A DNA stretch of 64,000 nt from Methylobacterium haplocladii (lineage in GTDB: Bacteria; Pseudomonadota; Alphaproteobacteria; Rhizobiales; Beijerinckiaceae): NCBI RefSeq assembly GCF_007992175.1, contig NZ_BJZT01000042.1:1-64000 (forward strand). Direction: 5' to 3'. Below the pieces are notes generated by a model, which was not told the origin of the DNA, made no database searches, and worked only from the letters and a program-made list of their open reading frames with translations. The translations under genes were made by a program, and so were the position numbers. Below, in pieces: positions 1 to 8,273 of the stretch (positions within the stretch are counted from its first letter, which is position 1; every line of letters begins with the position of its first letter).

Positions 1-519
1 CGGCAACGTTGCCGACGAGGGCGCGCTCGTATCGTCAGCGGGGAGTTGCGGGACGACACATGGACGATAATTCGTCGAGTTGAGTCCCGTACTCGTCCAA
101 ACCACAGAAGCGACGTTGCAGGCGCTTTGATCGCTTGACGCAGAGCAGTTCCCCGATGTGGGAGTAAATTTGATGCTGGCAAAATTTATAACGATGTTCT
201 GCCACCATGATATTCCCTTACTTTTGGCGTCTGTCATGACGTAAGGAAAGGTTACCAGCGCGGAATCATAAGCGAAGTGCAAATCAACCGCGTTGACAGT
301 CGCGGTCGAAGAATTGCTTGGAGGAACTGCCTGAGAAATCATCTCGCTGATTGAGCGTACGATCAGATCGACTCGACGCGAAGCATTCGTATAAGATACA
401 AGCTGTATGCCGCCAAGCATGATCGTGATGAGGACCGGCATGATGATCGCAAATTCAATGGCAGCCATCGCCTTCTGGTCACGAGAAAAACGACCGATGA
501 TCTTGACTGGGTAGCTCAT
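1..519 (-). CDS. TadE/TadG-like pilus assembly protein (3' end outside window)
   Basis: The gene reads leftward from the ATG at 517-519 and is still open at base 1, so only its first 173 codons are visible. The N-terminus has a basic stretch, then the TadE-type motif AAIEFAIIMPVLITIML (about residues 18-34), a single membrane anchor typical of TadE/TadG pseudopilins of Flp/Tad pilus systems. The rest is Ser/Thr-rich and probably exported. The start ATG overlaps the TGA of the upstream gene (TGATG), so the two are probably translationally coupled. The gene is AT-richer than most of the window, which suggests horizontal origin. The exact family member (TadE, TadF or TadG) is not resolved. Confidence 0.7.
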   Translation of the reverse strand, partial: MSYPVKIIGRFSRDQKAMAAIEFAIIMPVLITIMLGGIQLVSYTNASRRVDLIVRSISEMISQAVPPSNSSTATVNAVDLHFAYDSALVTFPYVMTDAKSKGISWWQNIVINFASIKFTPTSGNCSASSDQSACNVASVVWTSTGLNSTNYRPCVVPQLPADDTSAPSSATLP

Positions 520-1061
520 CAATATTTTTCGTTTCTAAACACCGCGGTCGATACGGCCAAATAGGCTGACGAGCCCTTGTACTTCGTGCCGCCAAATATA
601 TCCGCCATGAATGATGGTAATAGTGTAATAGGATATATGACTTGCAGGTATTGATAATCGCCCTGAATACCCAGATTGAATTGCCCCGATCCCGGGGTCA
701 ATGGCGGGATGATCAGACCGCTTAAATCTGCTTTGACATATATAAAATATCCGCCAGGAGAGCTCGATTTCGGAACGATATAGAGATTGACAATCAGGTC
801 CGAGCATGCGACCGACGCCGGAAGCTTACTGCAGATTTTATTCGTCAGGGTGCTTTGTGTCATCGAGGAAGCTTGTGCAGATCCCGTCATGATCATTCGG
901 GCTGCTTGGCTTGTCGCAAAATCGAGCTCCTGACTCAAATAAAGACCAGCGCCAACGACCATTATAAATATGATCGTCATAATCAACATCGGAGCAACCA
1001 GTGCGAATTCGACAGCTGTGCTTCCTCGAGCACATTTGATCTCGCTCACGATCCGATACAT
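519..1061 (-). CDS. TadE-like pilus assembly protein
   Basis: This is a 180-aa protein with the TadE signature GSTAVEFALVAPMLIMTIIF close to the N-terminus, followed by about 140 residues expected to lie outside the cytoplasm. TadE proteins are minor pseudopilins of Flp/Tad pili used for surface attachment. I chose the start at 1061 because it places the membrane anchor about 13 residues from the N-terminus, as usual in the family. An in-frame ATG at 1103 follows an AGAAGGA sequence with almost no spacing, so it is less likely but not excluded. The gene ends in a TGATG overlap with a second TadE/TadG-like gene. No other tad gene is in the window; the rest of the cluster would lie to the left. 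Confidence 0.72.
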   Translation of the reverse strand: MYRIVSEIKCARGSTAVEFALVAPMLIMTIIFIMVVGAGLYLSQELDFATSQAARMIMTGSAQASSMTQSTLTNKICSKLPASVACSDLIVNLYIVPKSSSPGGYFIYVKADLSGLIIPPLTPGSGQFNLGIQGDYQYLQVIYPITLLPSFMADIFGGTKYKGSSAYLAVSTAVFRNEKY

Positions 1062-1753
1062 CGGCCTCGATTGCGGATTTTGGATTGGCTGTCGCACTGC
1101 CATTCCTTCTTGAGGTCTTACGAGGCACACACACCGATAGCGGTCGGACCCGCCGAACACGGGACACAGGCAACTCGTCAATGCATCAAGAATCTTAATC
1201 TAAGATAAAAAAGCCCCAGACGTCTGGAGGTTTGGAACTATTGAACGCGCAGGTCGTACCTAAGGTTTTGATTAATGGTGACTTCGGGGAGATTTTTCAG
1301 TTGAAATGGTATTTTCGTCGATATTAATCATCCTAAGGTTGCCGTAGAAGCTAGATATAAATGATTCAATCAAAGATAAATCCATTTGAAGATCTATGAA
1401 AATACGTGACTAAAATAATTAGAGCATGAGATCTTGCGCCTTCGTTCGGCGATCTGTGATGCGATCGAAGAAAATTTTGCTCCTCAGGGGCGTAGCATCG
1501 GCGATCGTTTCCATTGGTATGAGAAGGCTCTCATTGATCGAAATGCTCAGCCACCCTCGCGATCATCTGTGCCGCGTCTGCAGTCGCGCCCAGAGGCAGG
1601 AGAGGCCCGCCCGGCCGGTCTCGGCCTTCAGGCGGGGGACCGTTTACAGGCGACCCTGCGATTTGCCTCCGAATAGGAGACGACGTCCTCGCCGAAAACC
1701 GCCCATTGAGGCGTTGCGAGGGACAACATTCAGCGGTGGCAGATGTTTTAGAA
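1062..1753. other. AT-rich intergenic stretch beside tRNA-Arg, no convincing gene
   Basis: I see no credible coding sequence here. Open frames running from about 1426 into the tRNA have no recognisable domain and are probably chance. Composition changes near 1430: the left part is AT-rich like the pilus genes and the right part approaches the window average. A perfect palindrome CCAGACGTCTGG at about 1216-1227 is followed, on the minus strand, by a run of six T, so it could be a weak terminator for leftward transcripts. Confidence 0.5.
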
Positions 1754-1830
1754 TGGCGACCCCGGTTGGGCTCGAACCAACGACCTGCCGCTTAGAAGGC
1801 GGCTGCTCTATCCAGCTGAGCTACGGAGTC
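1754..1830 (-). tRNA. tRNA-Arg (anticodon TCT)
   Basis: Read on the minus strand, the 77-nt sequence folds as a cloverleaf. The acceptor arms are GACTCCG and CGGGGTC, the D-arm contains AGCTCAGCTGGATAGAGC, the anticodon loop is CTTCTAA with anticodon TCT, the T-loop is GTTCGAGCC, and a CCA end is encoded at 1754-1756. Its 3' end faces the AT-rich segment with the pilus genes, the usual orientation for island integration into tRNA genes. Confidence 0.97.
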
Positions 1831-2027
1831 TGGGGGTGCCGGATCTCAAAAGCCACGGGTCCCAGCCCTGGTCAACCCCGTGCCAAACCGCATCCTGCGT
1901 GCCTTCGGCGAAACCGAAATGCGGTCGGCCGCAGCCCGGCCGACCGCGATGACGTTCACAAAAGCCGATGAGACGATCGACCGAGCCGCGAAGGGCATCG
2001 GCTCGGATCGTACCAGCGCCGGCTGGA

Positions 2028-2219
2028 TCAGACGGCCGGATCACCGCGTCTGTCGTTGTCGAGCTGCTGCAGCAGTTCGGCCAGGCGCGGGTCGAGGGCT
2101 TCGTCGATGACCGGTTCGTAGAGGGCTCGCAATTGCCGGCCGAGTCGCTCGCGCGTCAGCGCGTTGAGCTGCGGCGCGGTGTCGGCGGTCGGCGTGGCGG
2201 GCTGATCGGTCACTGACAT
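2028..2219 (-). CDS. NepR-like anti-sigma factor
   Basis: This 63-aa protein has a core at about residues 24-54 (ERLGRQLRALYEPVIDE, then RLAELLQQLD) that resembles the NepR family. NepR binds and blocks the EcfG-type sigma factor of the alphaproteobacterial general stress response and is released by phosphorylated PhyR. The canonical nepR sits beside phyR and ecfG. Here it stands alone downstream of mtnA with no phyR nearby, so it may be one of the extra NepR paralogues common in this group. An ECF sigma factor lies 50 kb away at 52181-52942; a functional link is only a guess. The charged, disordered ends fit NepR. The assignment rests on motif recognition. Confidence 0.7.
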   Translation of the reverse strand: MSVTDQPATPTADTAPQLNALTRERLGRQLRALYEPVIDEALDPRLAELLQQLDNDRRGDPAV

Positions 2220-2350
2220 ATGGCCTTACATGCAGTGCGCTTCGCGCACGGCAACCGCAAGCGACCGGTACCGGCGTGCGCTCCGCGAACGGGGAGCCAG
2301 TCCGGTGCTCGCGCGTGCGACACGGCTGGAGCTTGGAGACGCGTACCGCA

Positions 2351-3448
2351 CTACGCCGCTTTCCGCCGTTCCGGATAAAGCCCGAGCAGGCCTTCCGGGC
2401 TCGCCGACGCGATGCCGCGCTCCGTGATGATGCCGGTGACGAGTCGTGCCGGGGTTACGTCGAAGGCGGGGTTGGCGACCGGGCTGCCGGGAGAGACCAC
2501 CTGGATCGTCTCGAACCCGCCCTCGGCTGTGCGACCGGTGAGATGAGTGACCTCGCGGGCATCGCGGTCCTCGATCGGGATCTCGGCGACTCCGTCGTTC
2601 AGCGTCCAGTCGATCGTCGAGAAGGGCAGGGCGGCGTAGAACGGCACGGAATTGTCGTGCGCGGCCAGCGCTTTCAGGTAGGTGCCGATCTTGTTGCAGA
2701 CGTCGCCGCTCGCCGTGGTGCGGTCCGAGCCGACGATGCAGACGTCGACCTGCCCGTGCTGCATCAGGTGGCCTCCGGCATTGTCGGCGATGACGGTGTG
2801 CGGCACGCCGTGGGCGTGGAGCTCGAAGGCGGTGAGCGCTGCGCCCTGGTTGCGCGGCCGGGTCTCGTCCACCCAGACATGGACCGGCACGCCGGCATCG
2901 TGCGCGGCATAGATCGGCGCCAGCGCCGTGCCCCAGTCGACCGTGGCGAGCCAGCCGGCATTGCAATGGGTCAGCACGTCGATCCGGCCGCCTTTGGCGG
3001 CTGCGATGTCGGAGAGGATGCGTCCGCCGTGCTCGCCGATGGAGCGGCAGCTCGCCACGTCCTCGTCGGCGATGCGCCCGGCCTCCGCGAAGGCCAGCGC
3101 CACACGCTCGCGGGCTTGGGCGCCGCGCAGAACGGAGGCCGCGCGATCGAGGGCCCAGCGCAGGTTGATCGCCGTAGGGCGTGTGGCGGCGAGGGTCGCC
3201 ACCGCGCGCTCGATGCCCTCGGACGAGGCATCCTCGCGCATGGCCAGGGCCAGCCCGTAGGCCGCCGTCACGCCGATCAGGGGCGCGCCGCGCACGACCA
3301 TGGTGCGAATCGCGCGTGCTGCATCCTCCATCGTGGCGAGGTGCTGCAGCTCGAAGGCGAAGGGCAGCCGGGTCTGGTCGATCACCTGCACGGCGCTGCC
3401 GTCGGCATCGAGGAAGATGGTGCGGTAGTGCCGGCCGTCGATCTTCAT
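2351..3448 (-). CDS. mtnA: methylthioribose-1-phosphate isomerase
   Basis: The protein has 365 aa, the normal length for MtnA. The enzyme converts 5-methylthioribose 1-phosphate to methylthioribulose 1-phosphate in the methionine salvage pathway, in the cytosol. Visible landmarks are RGAP (53-56) for phosphate binding, THCNAGWLAT with the catalytic Cys162, and GSDRTTASGDVCNKIGTY with the catalytic Asp242. The eIF-2B alpha/MtnA fold is complete. No other mtn gene is in the window. The NepR-like gene lies about 130 bp downstream on the same strand. Confidence 0.95.
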   Translation of the reverse strand: MKIDGRHYRTIFLDADGSAVQVIDQTRLPFAFELQHLATMEDAARAIRTMVVRGAPLIGVTAAYGLALAMREDASSEGIERAVATLAATRPTAINLRWALDRAASVLRGAQARERVALAFAEAGRIADEDVASCRSIGEHGGRILSDIAAAKGGRIDVLTHCNAGWLATVDWGTALAPIYAAHDAGVPVHVWVDETRPRNQGAALTAFELHAHGVPHTVIADNAGGHLMQHGQVDVCIVGSDRTTASGDVCNKIGTYLKALAAHDNSVPFYAALPFSTIDWTLNDGVAEIPIEDRDAREVTHLTGRTAEGGFETIQVVSPGSPVANPAFDVTPARLVTGIITERGIASASPEGLLGLYPERRKAA

Positions 3449-3627
3449 GATTCGTTGAACCCTGGACTGTCGAACCGAGACGAAACGTGGCGGCCGCTCT
3501 GACGTTTCACGTTATCGTGCGGGTCTTCCGACTGCTTGATTGTGGACGGGCGCGCCGACCCCTGCCGCATCACTCCAAATTGCGGCATTCTGCTGATGGC
3601 CGCGGACGGCCGGAGGAGAGTTTCGCG

Positions 3628-3942
3628 ATGTCGGACCATCTCGAGGACGTGAAGAAATACGCCAAGGCGCCGGTCAACGAGAAAGCCGTCGCGGGCCTGA
3701 CGAAGACCTACCGGCTCGTGCTGTCCAAGCCCGACACGCGATACGTCGCCTGTTCCGACAAAGCCGAGCGCGAGACCGTCCGCAAGAACTTTCTGGAGAA
3801 GAAGCTGGGACTGTCGGGCGACGACCTCGACGCATCGATCGAGGCGACCTGCCAGAGAATGAAGGCCGATCGAACCAAGTCGCGGCTGACCTTCTATTAC
3901 TTGCTCGCCGAGCATTACGGGAAACTCGACACGTTCGCCTGA
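3628..3942 (+). CDS. DUF2853 family protein
   Basis: This is a 104-aa cytosolic protein of the DUF2853 family, whose function is unknown. It is helical and Lys-rich (KKYAKAPVNEKAV at the N-terminus, then RLTFYYLLAEHYGKL near the C-terminus). I chose the ATG at 3628 because GGAGGAGAG lies seven bases upstream; the longer in-frame reading from 3487 has no homology-like sequence and would overlap the mtnA promoter. It is transcribed divergently from mtnA and convergently with serA. Confidence 0.85.
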   Translation: MSDHLEDVKKYAKAPVNEKAVAGLTKTYRLVLSKPDTRYVACSDKAERETVRKNFLEKKLGLSGDDLDASIEATCQRMKADRTKSRLTFYYLLAEHYGKLDTFA

Positions 3943-4215
3943 CAGGCGGGCGACGAACTCGTCGTCGCTGCAATTGCAGCGAAGCAGCCCAGGGCCAGCG
4001 CGACGACGTCCTCGCTTGCCGCCGCCCGATCCCTCGAATGCGAAAAGTACCCACGAGTGCACAAACGAGGCGCGGTTGGTGAAGGCAGCGCGGCTGGGAC
4101 GACACCTCCAACCCGAGTCTTCGTCACGTGCTCGCTCGTGGGCAGTCTCAGATGACACTTCGCGCGGGCTTGCGCAGTGTTTCGTACTGGCGTTTCAGCG
4201 ATGACCGCCGATCCC

Positions 4216-5808
4216 TCAAAAGTTCACCGGCCGCACCCGCTTCACCTGCGGGATGTCCTGGATCTTCGCCAGCACCTCCGGCGGCACCGGCGCATCCACG
4301 GCGACGAAGGCGATGGCATTGCCGCCTTCCGATTCGCGGCCGAGGTTGAACGTGCCGATGTTGACGCCCGCCTCGCCCAGCACGCTGCCGAAGCTGCCGA
4401 TGAAGCCGGGCCGGTCGTGATTGCGCACGTAGAGCATGTGCGGTGTCAGCGCGGCCTCGATCTCGATGCCGCGAATCTCGATGACGCGGGGCTTGCCGTC
4501 GTGAAACACCGTACCGGCGGCGTCGCGCGGCATGTCCTCGGCGTCCACCGTGATGCGGATCACCGATTCGAACTCGCTGACGCCGCCCTCGCGCTTGATC
4601 TCGTCTATGACGATGCCGCGATCCTTCGCGATCGCCGGCGCCGAGACCATGTTGATGTCGGCGAGGAACGGCCGCAGCACACCGGTCACCGCAGCCGAGG
4701 TCAGCGCGCGGGTGTTCATGGCGGCCACGGCGCCCTCGTAGGTGATGCGGATGCCCTTGATCGGCGCCTCGGTGAGTTGCCCGAGGAACGAGCCGAGCTT
4801 TTCTGCGAGGCTCACGAAGGGCTTGAGCCGCGGCGCTTCCTCCGCTGAGATCGACGGGAAGTTGACCGCGTTCGAGATCGCGCCCGACAGCAGATAGTCC
4901 GACATCTGCTCGGCGACCTGCAGCGCGACGTTCTCCTGCGCCTCGGAGGTCGAGGCGCCGAGATGCGGCGTGCAGATCACGTTCGGGTGGCCGAACAGGA
5001 CGTTCTCGGTCGCCGGCTCCGTCACGAACACGTCGAAGGCCGCTCCCGCGACATGCCCGGAGTCCAGTGCCGCCCGAAGCGCCTGCTCGTCGACCAGACC
5101 GCCGCGGGCGCAATTGACGATGCGTACGCCGCGCTTGGTTTTGGCGAGGTTCTCTTCCGAGAGGATGTTGCGGGTCTTGTCCGTCATCGGCACGTGCAGC
5201 GTGATGATGTCGGCGCGCGCCAGCAACTGGTCGAGCTCGACCTTCTCGACGCCGAGGGCCACGGCGCGTTCAGGCGACAGGAAGGGATCGTAGGCGATCA
5301 CCTTCAGCTTCAGGCCGATCGCCCGGTCTGCGACGTTGGCGCCGATGTTGCCGCAGCCGACCACGCCGAGGGTCTTGCCGGTCAGCTCGACGCCCATGAA
5401 GCGGTTCTTCTCCCACTTGCCGGCCTGGGTGGAAGCGTCGGCCTGCGGGATCTGGCGAGCCAGCGCGAACATCATCGCGATGGCGTGTTCGGCCGTGGTG
5501 ATCGAGTTGCCGAAGGGCGTGTTCATCACGATGACGCCTTTTGCGGTCGCAGCCGGCACGTCGACGTTGTCGACGCCGATGCCGGCGCGGCCGATCACCT
5601 TGAGCTTCGCGGCCTCGGCCAGGAGCTTCGCCGTCGCCTTGGTGTTCGAGCGGATGGCGAGGCCGTCGTAGTTCGCGATGATGGCGGCCAGCGCCTCCTT
5701 GTCCTTGCCGAGATTCGGCTGGAAATCGACGTCGATGCCCCGGTCCCGGAAGATCTGGACGGCGGCTTCGGAGAGGGCGTCGGAGATGAGAACTTTGGGA
5801 GCGGGCAT
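4216..5808 (-). CDS. serA: D-3-phosphoglycerate dehydrogenase
   Basis: This 530-aa long-form SerA oxidises 3-phosphoglycerate to 3-phosphohydroxypyruvate with NAD, the first step of serine synthesis. It has the substrate- and NAD-binding D-2-hydroxyacid dehydrogenase domains (GKTLGVVGCGNIG; NCARGGLVDEQAL; the active-site His in TPHLGAST), the allosteric substrate-binding domain and a C-terminal ACT domain that may bind serine. The start at 5808 (MPAPKVLISD) follows a GGAGG; a longer in-frame extension runs through a repeat and is not coding. serC, the next enzyme, lies upstream on the same strand, separated by a compound repeat. Confidence 0.96.
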   Translation of the reverse strand: MPAPKVLISDALSEAAVQIFRDRGIDVDFQPNLGKDKEALAAIIANYDGLAIRSNTKATAKLLAEAAKLKVIGRAGIGVDNVDVPAATAKGVIVMNTPFGNSITTAEHAIAMMFALARQIPQADASTQAGKWEKNRFMGVELTGKTLGVVGCGNIGANVADRAIGLKLKVIAYDPFLSPERAVALGVEKVELDQLLARADIITLHVPMTDKTRNILSEENLAKTKRGVRIVNCARGGLVDEQALRAALDSGHVAGAAFDVFVTEPATENVLFGHPNVICTPHLGASTSEAQENVALQVAEQMSDYLLSGAISNAVNFPSISAEEAPRLKPFVSLAEKLGSFLGQLTEAPIKGIRITYEGAVAAMNTRALTSAAVTGVLRPFLADINMVSAPAIAKDRGIVIDEIKREGGVSEFESVIRITVDAEDMPRDAAGTVFHDGKPRVIEIRGIEIEAALTPHMLYVRNHDRPGFIGSFGSVLGEAGVNIGTFNLGRESEGGNAIAFVAVDAPVPPEVLAKIQDIPQVKRVRPVNF

Positions 5809-5859
5809 GATGGCCTCCGGCTCTGGAAAAAAAGGGATAGGGCGGTATGCATCCGCGCA

Positions 5860-6052
5860 TGACCCCTCTCCCCAACAGATCTCGGGCTTGCCCGAGATCT
5901 GCAGACCAGCTGCCCAAGTCGGGCGAGCCCGATTTGGGTTGGGGAGAAGGTGGCCCGCGAAGCGGATCGGGAGAGGGAGGGACGTTTCCTGAGAGGGCGT
6001 GCCCTCTCGCGCCTCGCATCCGCGAGGCACCCCCTCCCGCAGAGGGGAGAGG
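5860..6052. repeat. compound palindromic intergenic repeat (serA upstream)
   Basis: The stretch between serA and serC is built of nested inverted repeats. CCTCTCCCCAAC near 5864 pairs with GTTGGGGAGAAGG near 5939. AGATCTCGGGC pairs with GCCCGAGATCT around 5877-5900. A third palindrome with GCCTCGC and GCGAGGC lies near 6010-6030. The 29-base core at 5949-5977 (GGTGGCCCGCGAAGCGG...) recurs with one mismatch at 9691-9719. It resembles dispersed REP-like elements common in Rhizobiales. Confidence 0.8.
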
Positions 6053-6067
6053 GTTGAACGCGTCGAG

Positions 6068-7243
6068 CTAAGCTGCCGCGGCAGCCAGCGCGTTCTTCTC
6101 TTCGGCGAAGGCCCAGTCGAGCCACGGCGTCAGCGCTTCGAGGTCGGACGCCTCGACGGTCGCGCCGCACCAGATGCGCAGGCCGGGGGGCGCGTCGCGG
6201 TAGGCGCCGAGGTCGTAGGCGACACCCTCCTTGTCGAGCCGGTCGACCATGCCCTTGGCGACCTTCGCCACCACCGCGTCGCCCAGCGCGAGCACGTCGG
6301 GGTCGCTGATCACGAGGCAGATTCCCGTGTTCGTGTAGGTCGCCGGATCGACGGCGAGATGGCCGATCCAGGGGGTGCGCGCGACCCAGTCGTGGATCAC
6401 CCGCGCGTTGGCGTCGGCCCGCGCATGGAGCGCGTCGAGCCCGCCGATCGACTGGCCCCAGCGCAGCGTGTCGAGATAGTCCTCGACCGCCAGCATGGAG
6501 GGCGTGTTGATGGTGTCGCCCTGGAAAATGCCCTCGATCAGCTTGCCGCCCTTGGTCATCCGAAAGATCTTCGGCAGCGGCCAAGCCGGTTTGTGGCTCT
6601 CAATGCGTGCCACCGCGCGGGGCGAGAGGATCAGCATGCCGTGCGCCGCCTCGCCGCCCATCACCTTCTGCCAGGAATAGGTGATCACATCGAGCTTGTG
6701 CCACGGCAGCGGCATCGCGAACGCCGCCGAGGTGGCGTCGCAGATGGTGACGCCCTCGCGGTCGTCGGCGATCCAGTCGTCGTGCGGGATGCGCACGCCG
6801 GCCGTGGTGCCGTTCCAGGTGAAGACGACGTCGTTGTGCTTCGTATCGATCGCGTCGAGCGCCGGCAGCACGCCGTGCTCGGTGGTGCGCACGATCGGGT
6901 CGATCTTGAGCTGTTTCAGCGCATCGGTGACCCATTCGGCCCCGAAGGAATCCCAGGCCATCACCTCGACGCGGCGCTCGCCGAGCATCGACCACATCGC
7001 CATCTCCACGGCGCCCGTGTCGGAGGCGGGGACGATGCCGATGCGGTAATCGTCGGGCACGCGCAAAACCGTGCGCGTCAGCGCGATGGCCTCGCGGAGC
7101 TTGGCCTTGCCGGGTGCGGAACGATGCGAGCGGCCGAGGGCAGCGCCGGAGAGCGCGTCGAGGGTCCAGCCAGGGCGCTTGGCCGTGGGTCCGGACGAGA
7201 AATTAGGCACGCGCGGGCGCGTGTCGGGTCGGTCAGTCATCAT
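6068..7243 (-). CDS. serC: phosphoserine transaminase
   Basis: The protein has 391 aa and is the alphaproteobacterial form of SerC. It is a PLP enzyme that makes phosphoserine from phosphohydroxypyruvate and glutamate, and can also act in vitamin B6 synthesis. The PLP lysine is Lys193 in YSWQKVMGGEAAHG. NFSSGPTAKRPGW at the N-terminus and NTGICLV later are typical. The ribosome-binding site AAGGA lies inside a predicted hairpin just upstream, so initiation may be controlled by the leader (7244-7290). Together with serA it supplies serine. Confidence 0.95.
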   Translation of the reverse strand: MMTDRPDTRPRVPNFSSGPTAKRPGWTLDALSGAALGRSHRSAPGKAKLREAIALTRTVLRVPDDYRIGIVPASDTGAVEMAMWSMLGERRVEVMAWDSFGAEWVTDALKQLKIDPIVRTTEHGVLPALDAIDTKHNDVVFTWNGTTAGVRIPHDDWIADDREGVTICDATSAAFAMPLPWHKLDVITYSWQKVMGGEAAHGMLILSPRAVARIESHKPAWPLPKIFRMTKGGKLIEGIFQGDTINTPSMLAVEDYLDTLRWGQSIGGLDALHARADANARVIHDWVARTPWIGHLAVDPATYTNTGICLVISDPDVLALGDAVVAKVAKGMVDRLDKEGVAYDLGAYRDAPPGLRIWCGATVEASDLEALTPWLDWAFAEEKNALAAAAA

Positions 7244-7290
7244 GAACCATCCTTACAGATGGGCGCCTCCCGTTGGGGGGAGGTGTCCCG
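7244..7290 (-). promoter_or_regulatory. structured serC leader (candidate serC RNA motif)
   Basis: Read on the minus strand, the 47 bases before the serC ATG form two tandem hairpins. The first pairs CCTCCC with GGGAGG (7266-7271 and 7278-7283). The second pairs CCATC with GATGG (7247-7251 and 7258-7262). The ribosome-binding site AAGGA (7250-7254) is in the second hairpin. A conserved serC RNA motif has been described upstream of serC in alphaproteobacteria, and this matches my memory of its layout. That identity is not verified by covariance search. Confidence 0.6.
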
Positions 7291-7423
7291 CCGATGGGGA
7301 TGGCGGAGGTCTGCGGCGAAAGCAAGGTGTACTTTCAGACATTCGCCCGGCGTGGCTTCGGCATCACGCGGCCTTCTCCGTCCGCTTCGCGATCAACCTC
7401 AGCCCATGGGGAAGGGGGGGCGG

Positions 7424-7459
7424 CGCATGTCCTCGCCCCTCGGGCGAGGGGACCATGCG
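7424..7459. repeat. palindromic hairpin between trmD and serC
   Basis: CGCATG (7424-7429) and CATGCG (7454-7459) bracket an inner perfect 8-bp inverted repeat, CCTCGCCC (7431-7438) with GGGCGAGG (7442-7449). It lies just downstream of trmD and upstream of the serC leader and could end trmD transcription, although no T-run follows. Confidence 0.5.
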
Positions 7460-7488
7460 GAGCATGGCGGAGTGATCAGCGCCGACGC

Positions 7489-8190
7489 CTATTCGTCGTT
7501 CGCCAGCAGGTCCGGCCGCCGCTCGCGCGTGATCCGCAACGCTTCCGCCTCGCGCCATTTCGCGACCGCGCCATGATTCCCGCCGTTCAGCACGTCCGGG
7601 ATGGCGCGCCCCTCCCACTCACGAGGCCGCGTATAATGCGGATACTCGAGACGCCCCGCCTCGAAGCTCTCATCGTCGCCGGACGCGAGCTTGCCCATGA
7701 CACCCGGCAGCAGGCGGACGCAGGCATCGATCAGCACCAGGGCTGCAATCTCGCCGCCCGAAAGCACGTAGTCGCCGATCGAGACTTCCTCCAAGCTACG
7801 GCCCGCGATCACCCGCTCGTCCACGCCCTCGAAGCGGCCGCAGACAATCACCGCGCCCGGTCCTGCGCTGAGCGCGCGCACCTTGGACTGCGTCAGGGGT
7901 TTTCCACGCGGCGACATCAGCAGGCGCGGGCGCGGATCGCCGGCCGGAGCGGCTGCGTCGATTGCGGGGCCAAGCACGTCGCAGCGGAGCACCATGCCGG
8001 CACCGCCGCCGGCGGGGCTGTCGTCGACGCTGCGGTGGCGGCCGATGCCGTGCTCGCGGATCTGGCGGGTGTCCAGCGCCCAGGTGCCGCGACAGAGCGC
8101 GTCGCCCGAGAGTGAGACCCCGAGGGGGCCCGGAAACATCTCGGGGTAGAGGGTGAGGATCGTGGCGTGCCAGGGCGCGGTGGTCGTCAT
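7489..8190 (-). CDS. trmD: tRNA (guanine-37-N1) methyltransferase
   Basis: This 233-aa SPOUT methyltransferase makes m1G37 in tRNAs that read CNN codons, which prevents +1 frameshifting. Characteristic motifs are GGGAGMVLRCDVLGP, SPRGKPLTQ, the knot region CGRFEGVDERV and SIGDYVLSGGE, and the C-terminal HYTRPREWEG. It belongs to the rpsP-rimM-trmD group, but a plus-strand methyltransferase gene separates it from rimM here. The usual partner rplS (L19) does not follow; serC does. Confidence 0.96.
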   Translation of the reverse strand: MTTTAPWHATILTLYPEMFPGPLGVSLSGDALCRGTWALDTRQIREHGIGRHRSVDDSPAGGGAGMVLRCDVLGPAIDAAAPAGDPRPRLLMSPRGKPLTQSKVRALSAGPGAVIVCGRFEGVDERVIAGRSLEEVSIGDYVLSGGEIAALVLIDACVRLLPGVMGKLASGDDESFEAGRLEYPHYTRPREWEGRAIPDVLNGGNHGAVAKWREAEALRITRERRPDLLANDE

Positions 8191-8273
8191 CGCCTCCCAT
8201 GACGCGTCGCGCGGGCGGGCGTCAAATCGGCGCGTGCCCGAAATCGGGGCGGCCTTTGCGCTATGCTCGCATC

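Noticed and set aside
1426..1971. A long plus-strand open frame crossing the tRNA-Arg gene
   Set aside because: It overlaps a certain tRNA, has no domain and consists of Arg/Pro/Ser-rich sequence typical of GC-rich chance frames.
2276..3502. 408-codon plus-strand frame antisense to mtnA
   Set aside because: mtnA on the minus strand has full motifs; the antisense frame is a codon-bias shadow.
5860..6052. CRISPR-like array from repeated GGGAGAGGG blocks
   Set aside because: The blocks are nested palindromes of irregular spacing, not direct repeats with uniform spacers, and no cas gene is present.
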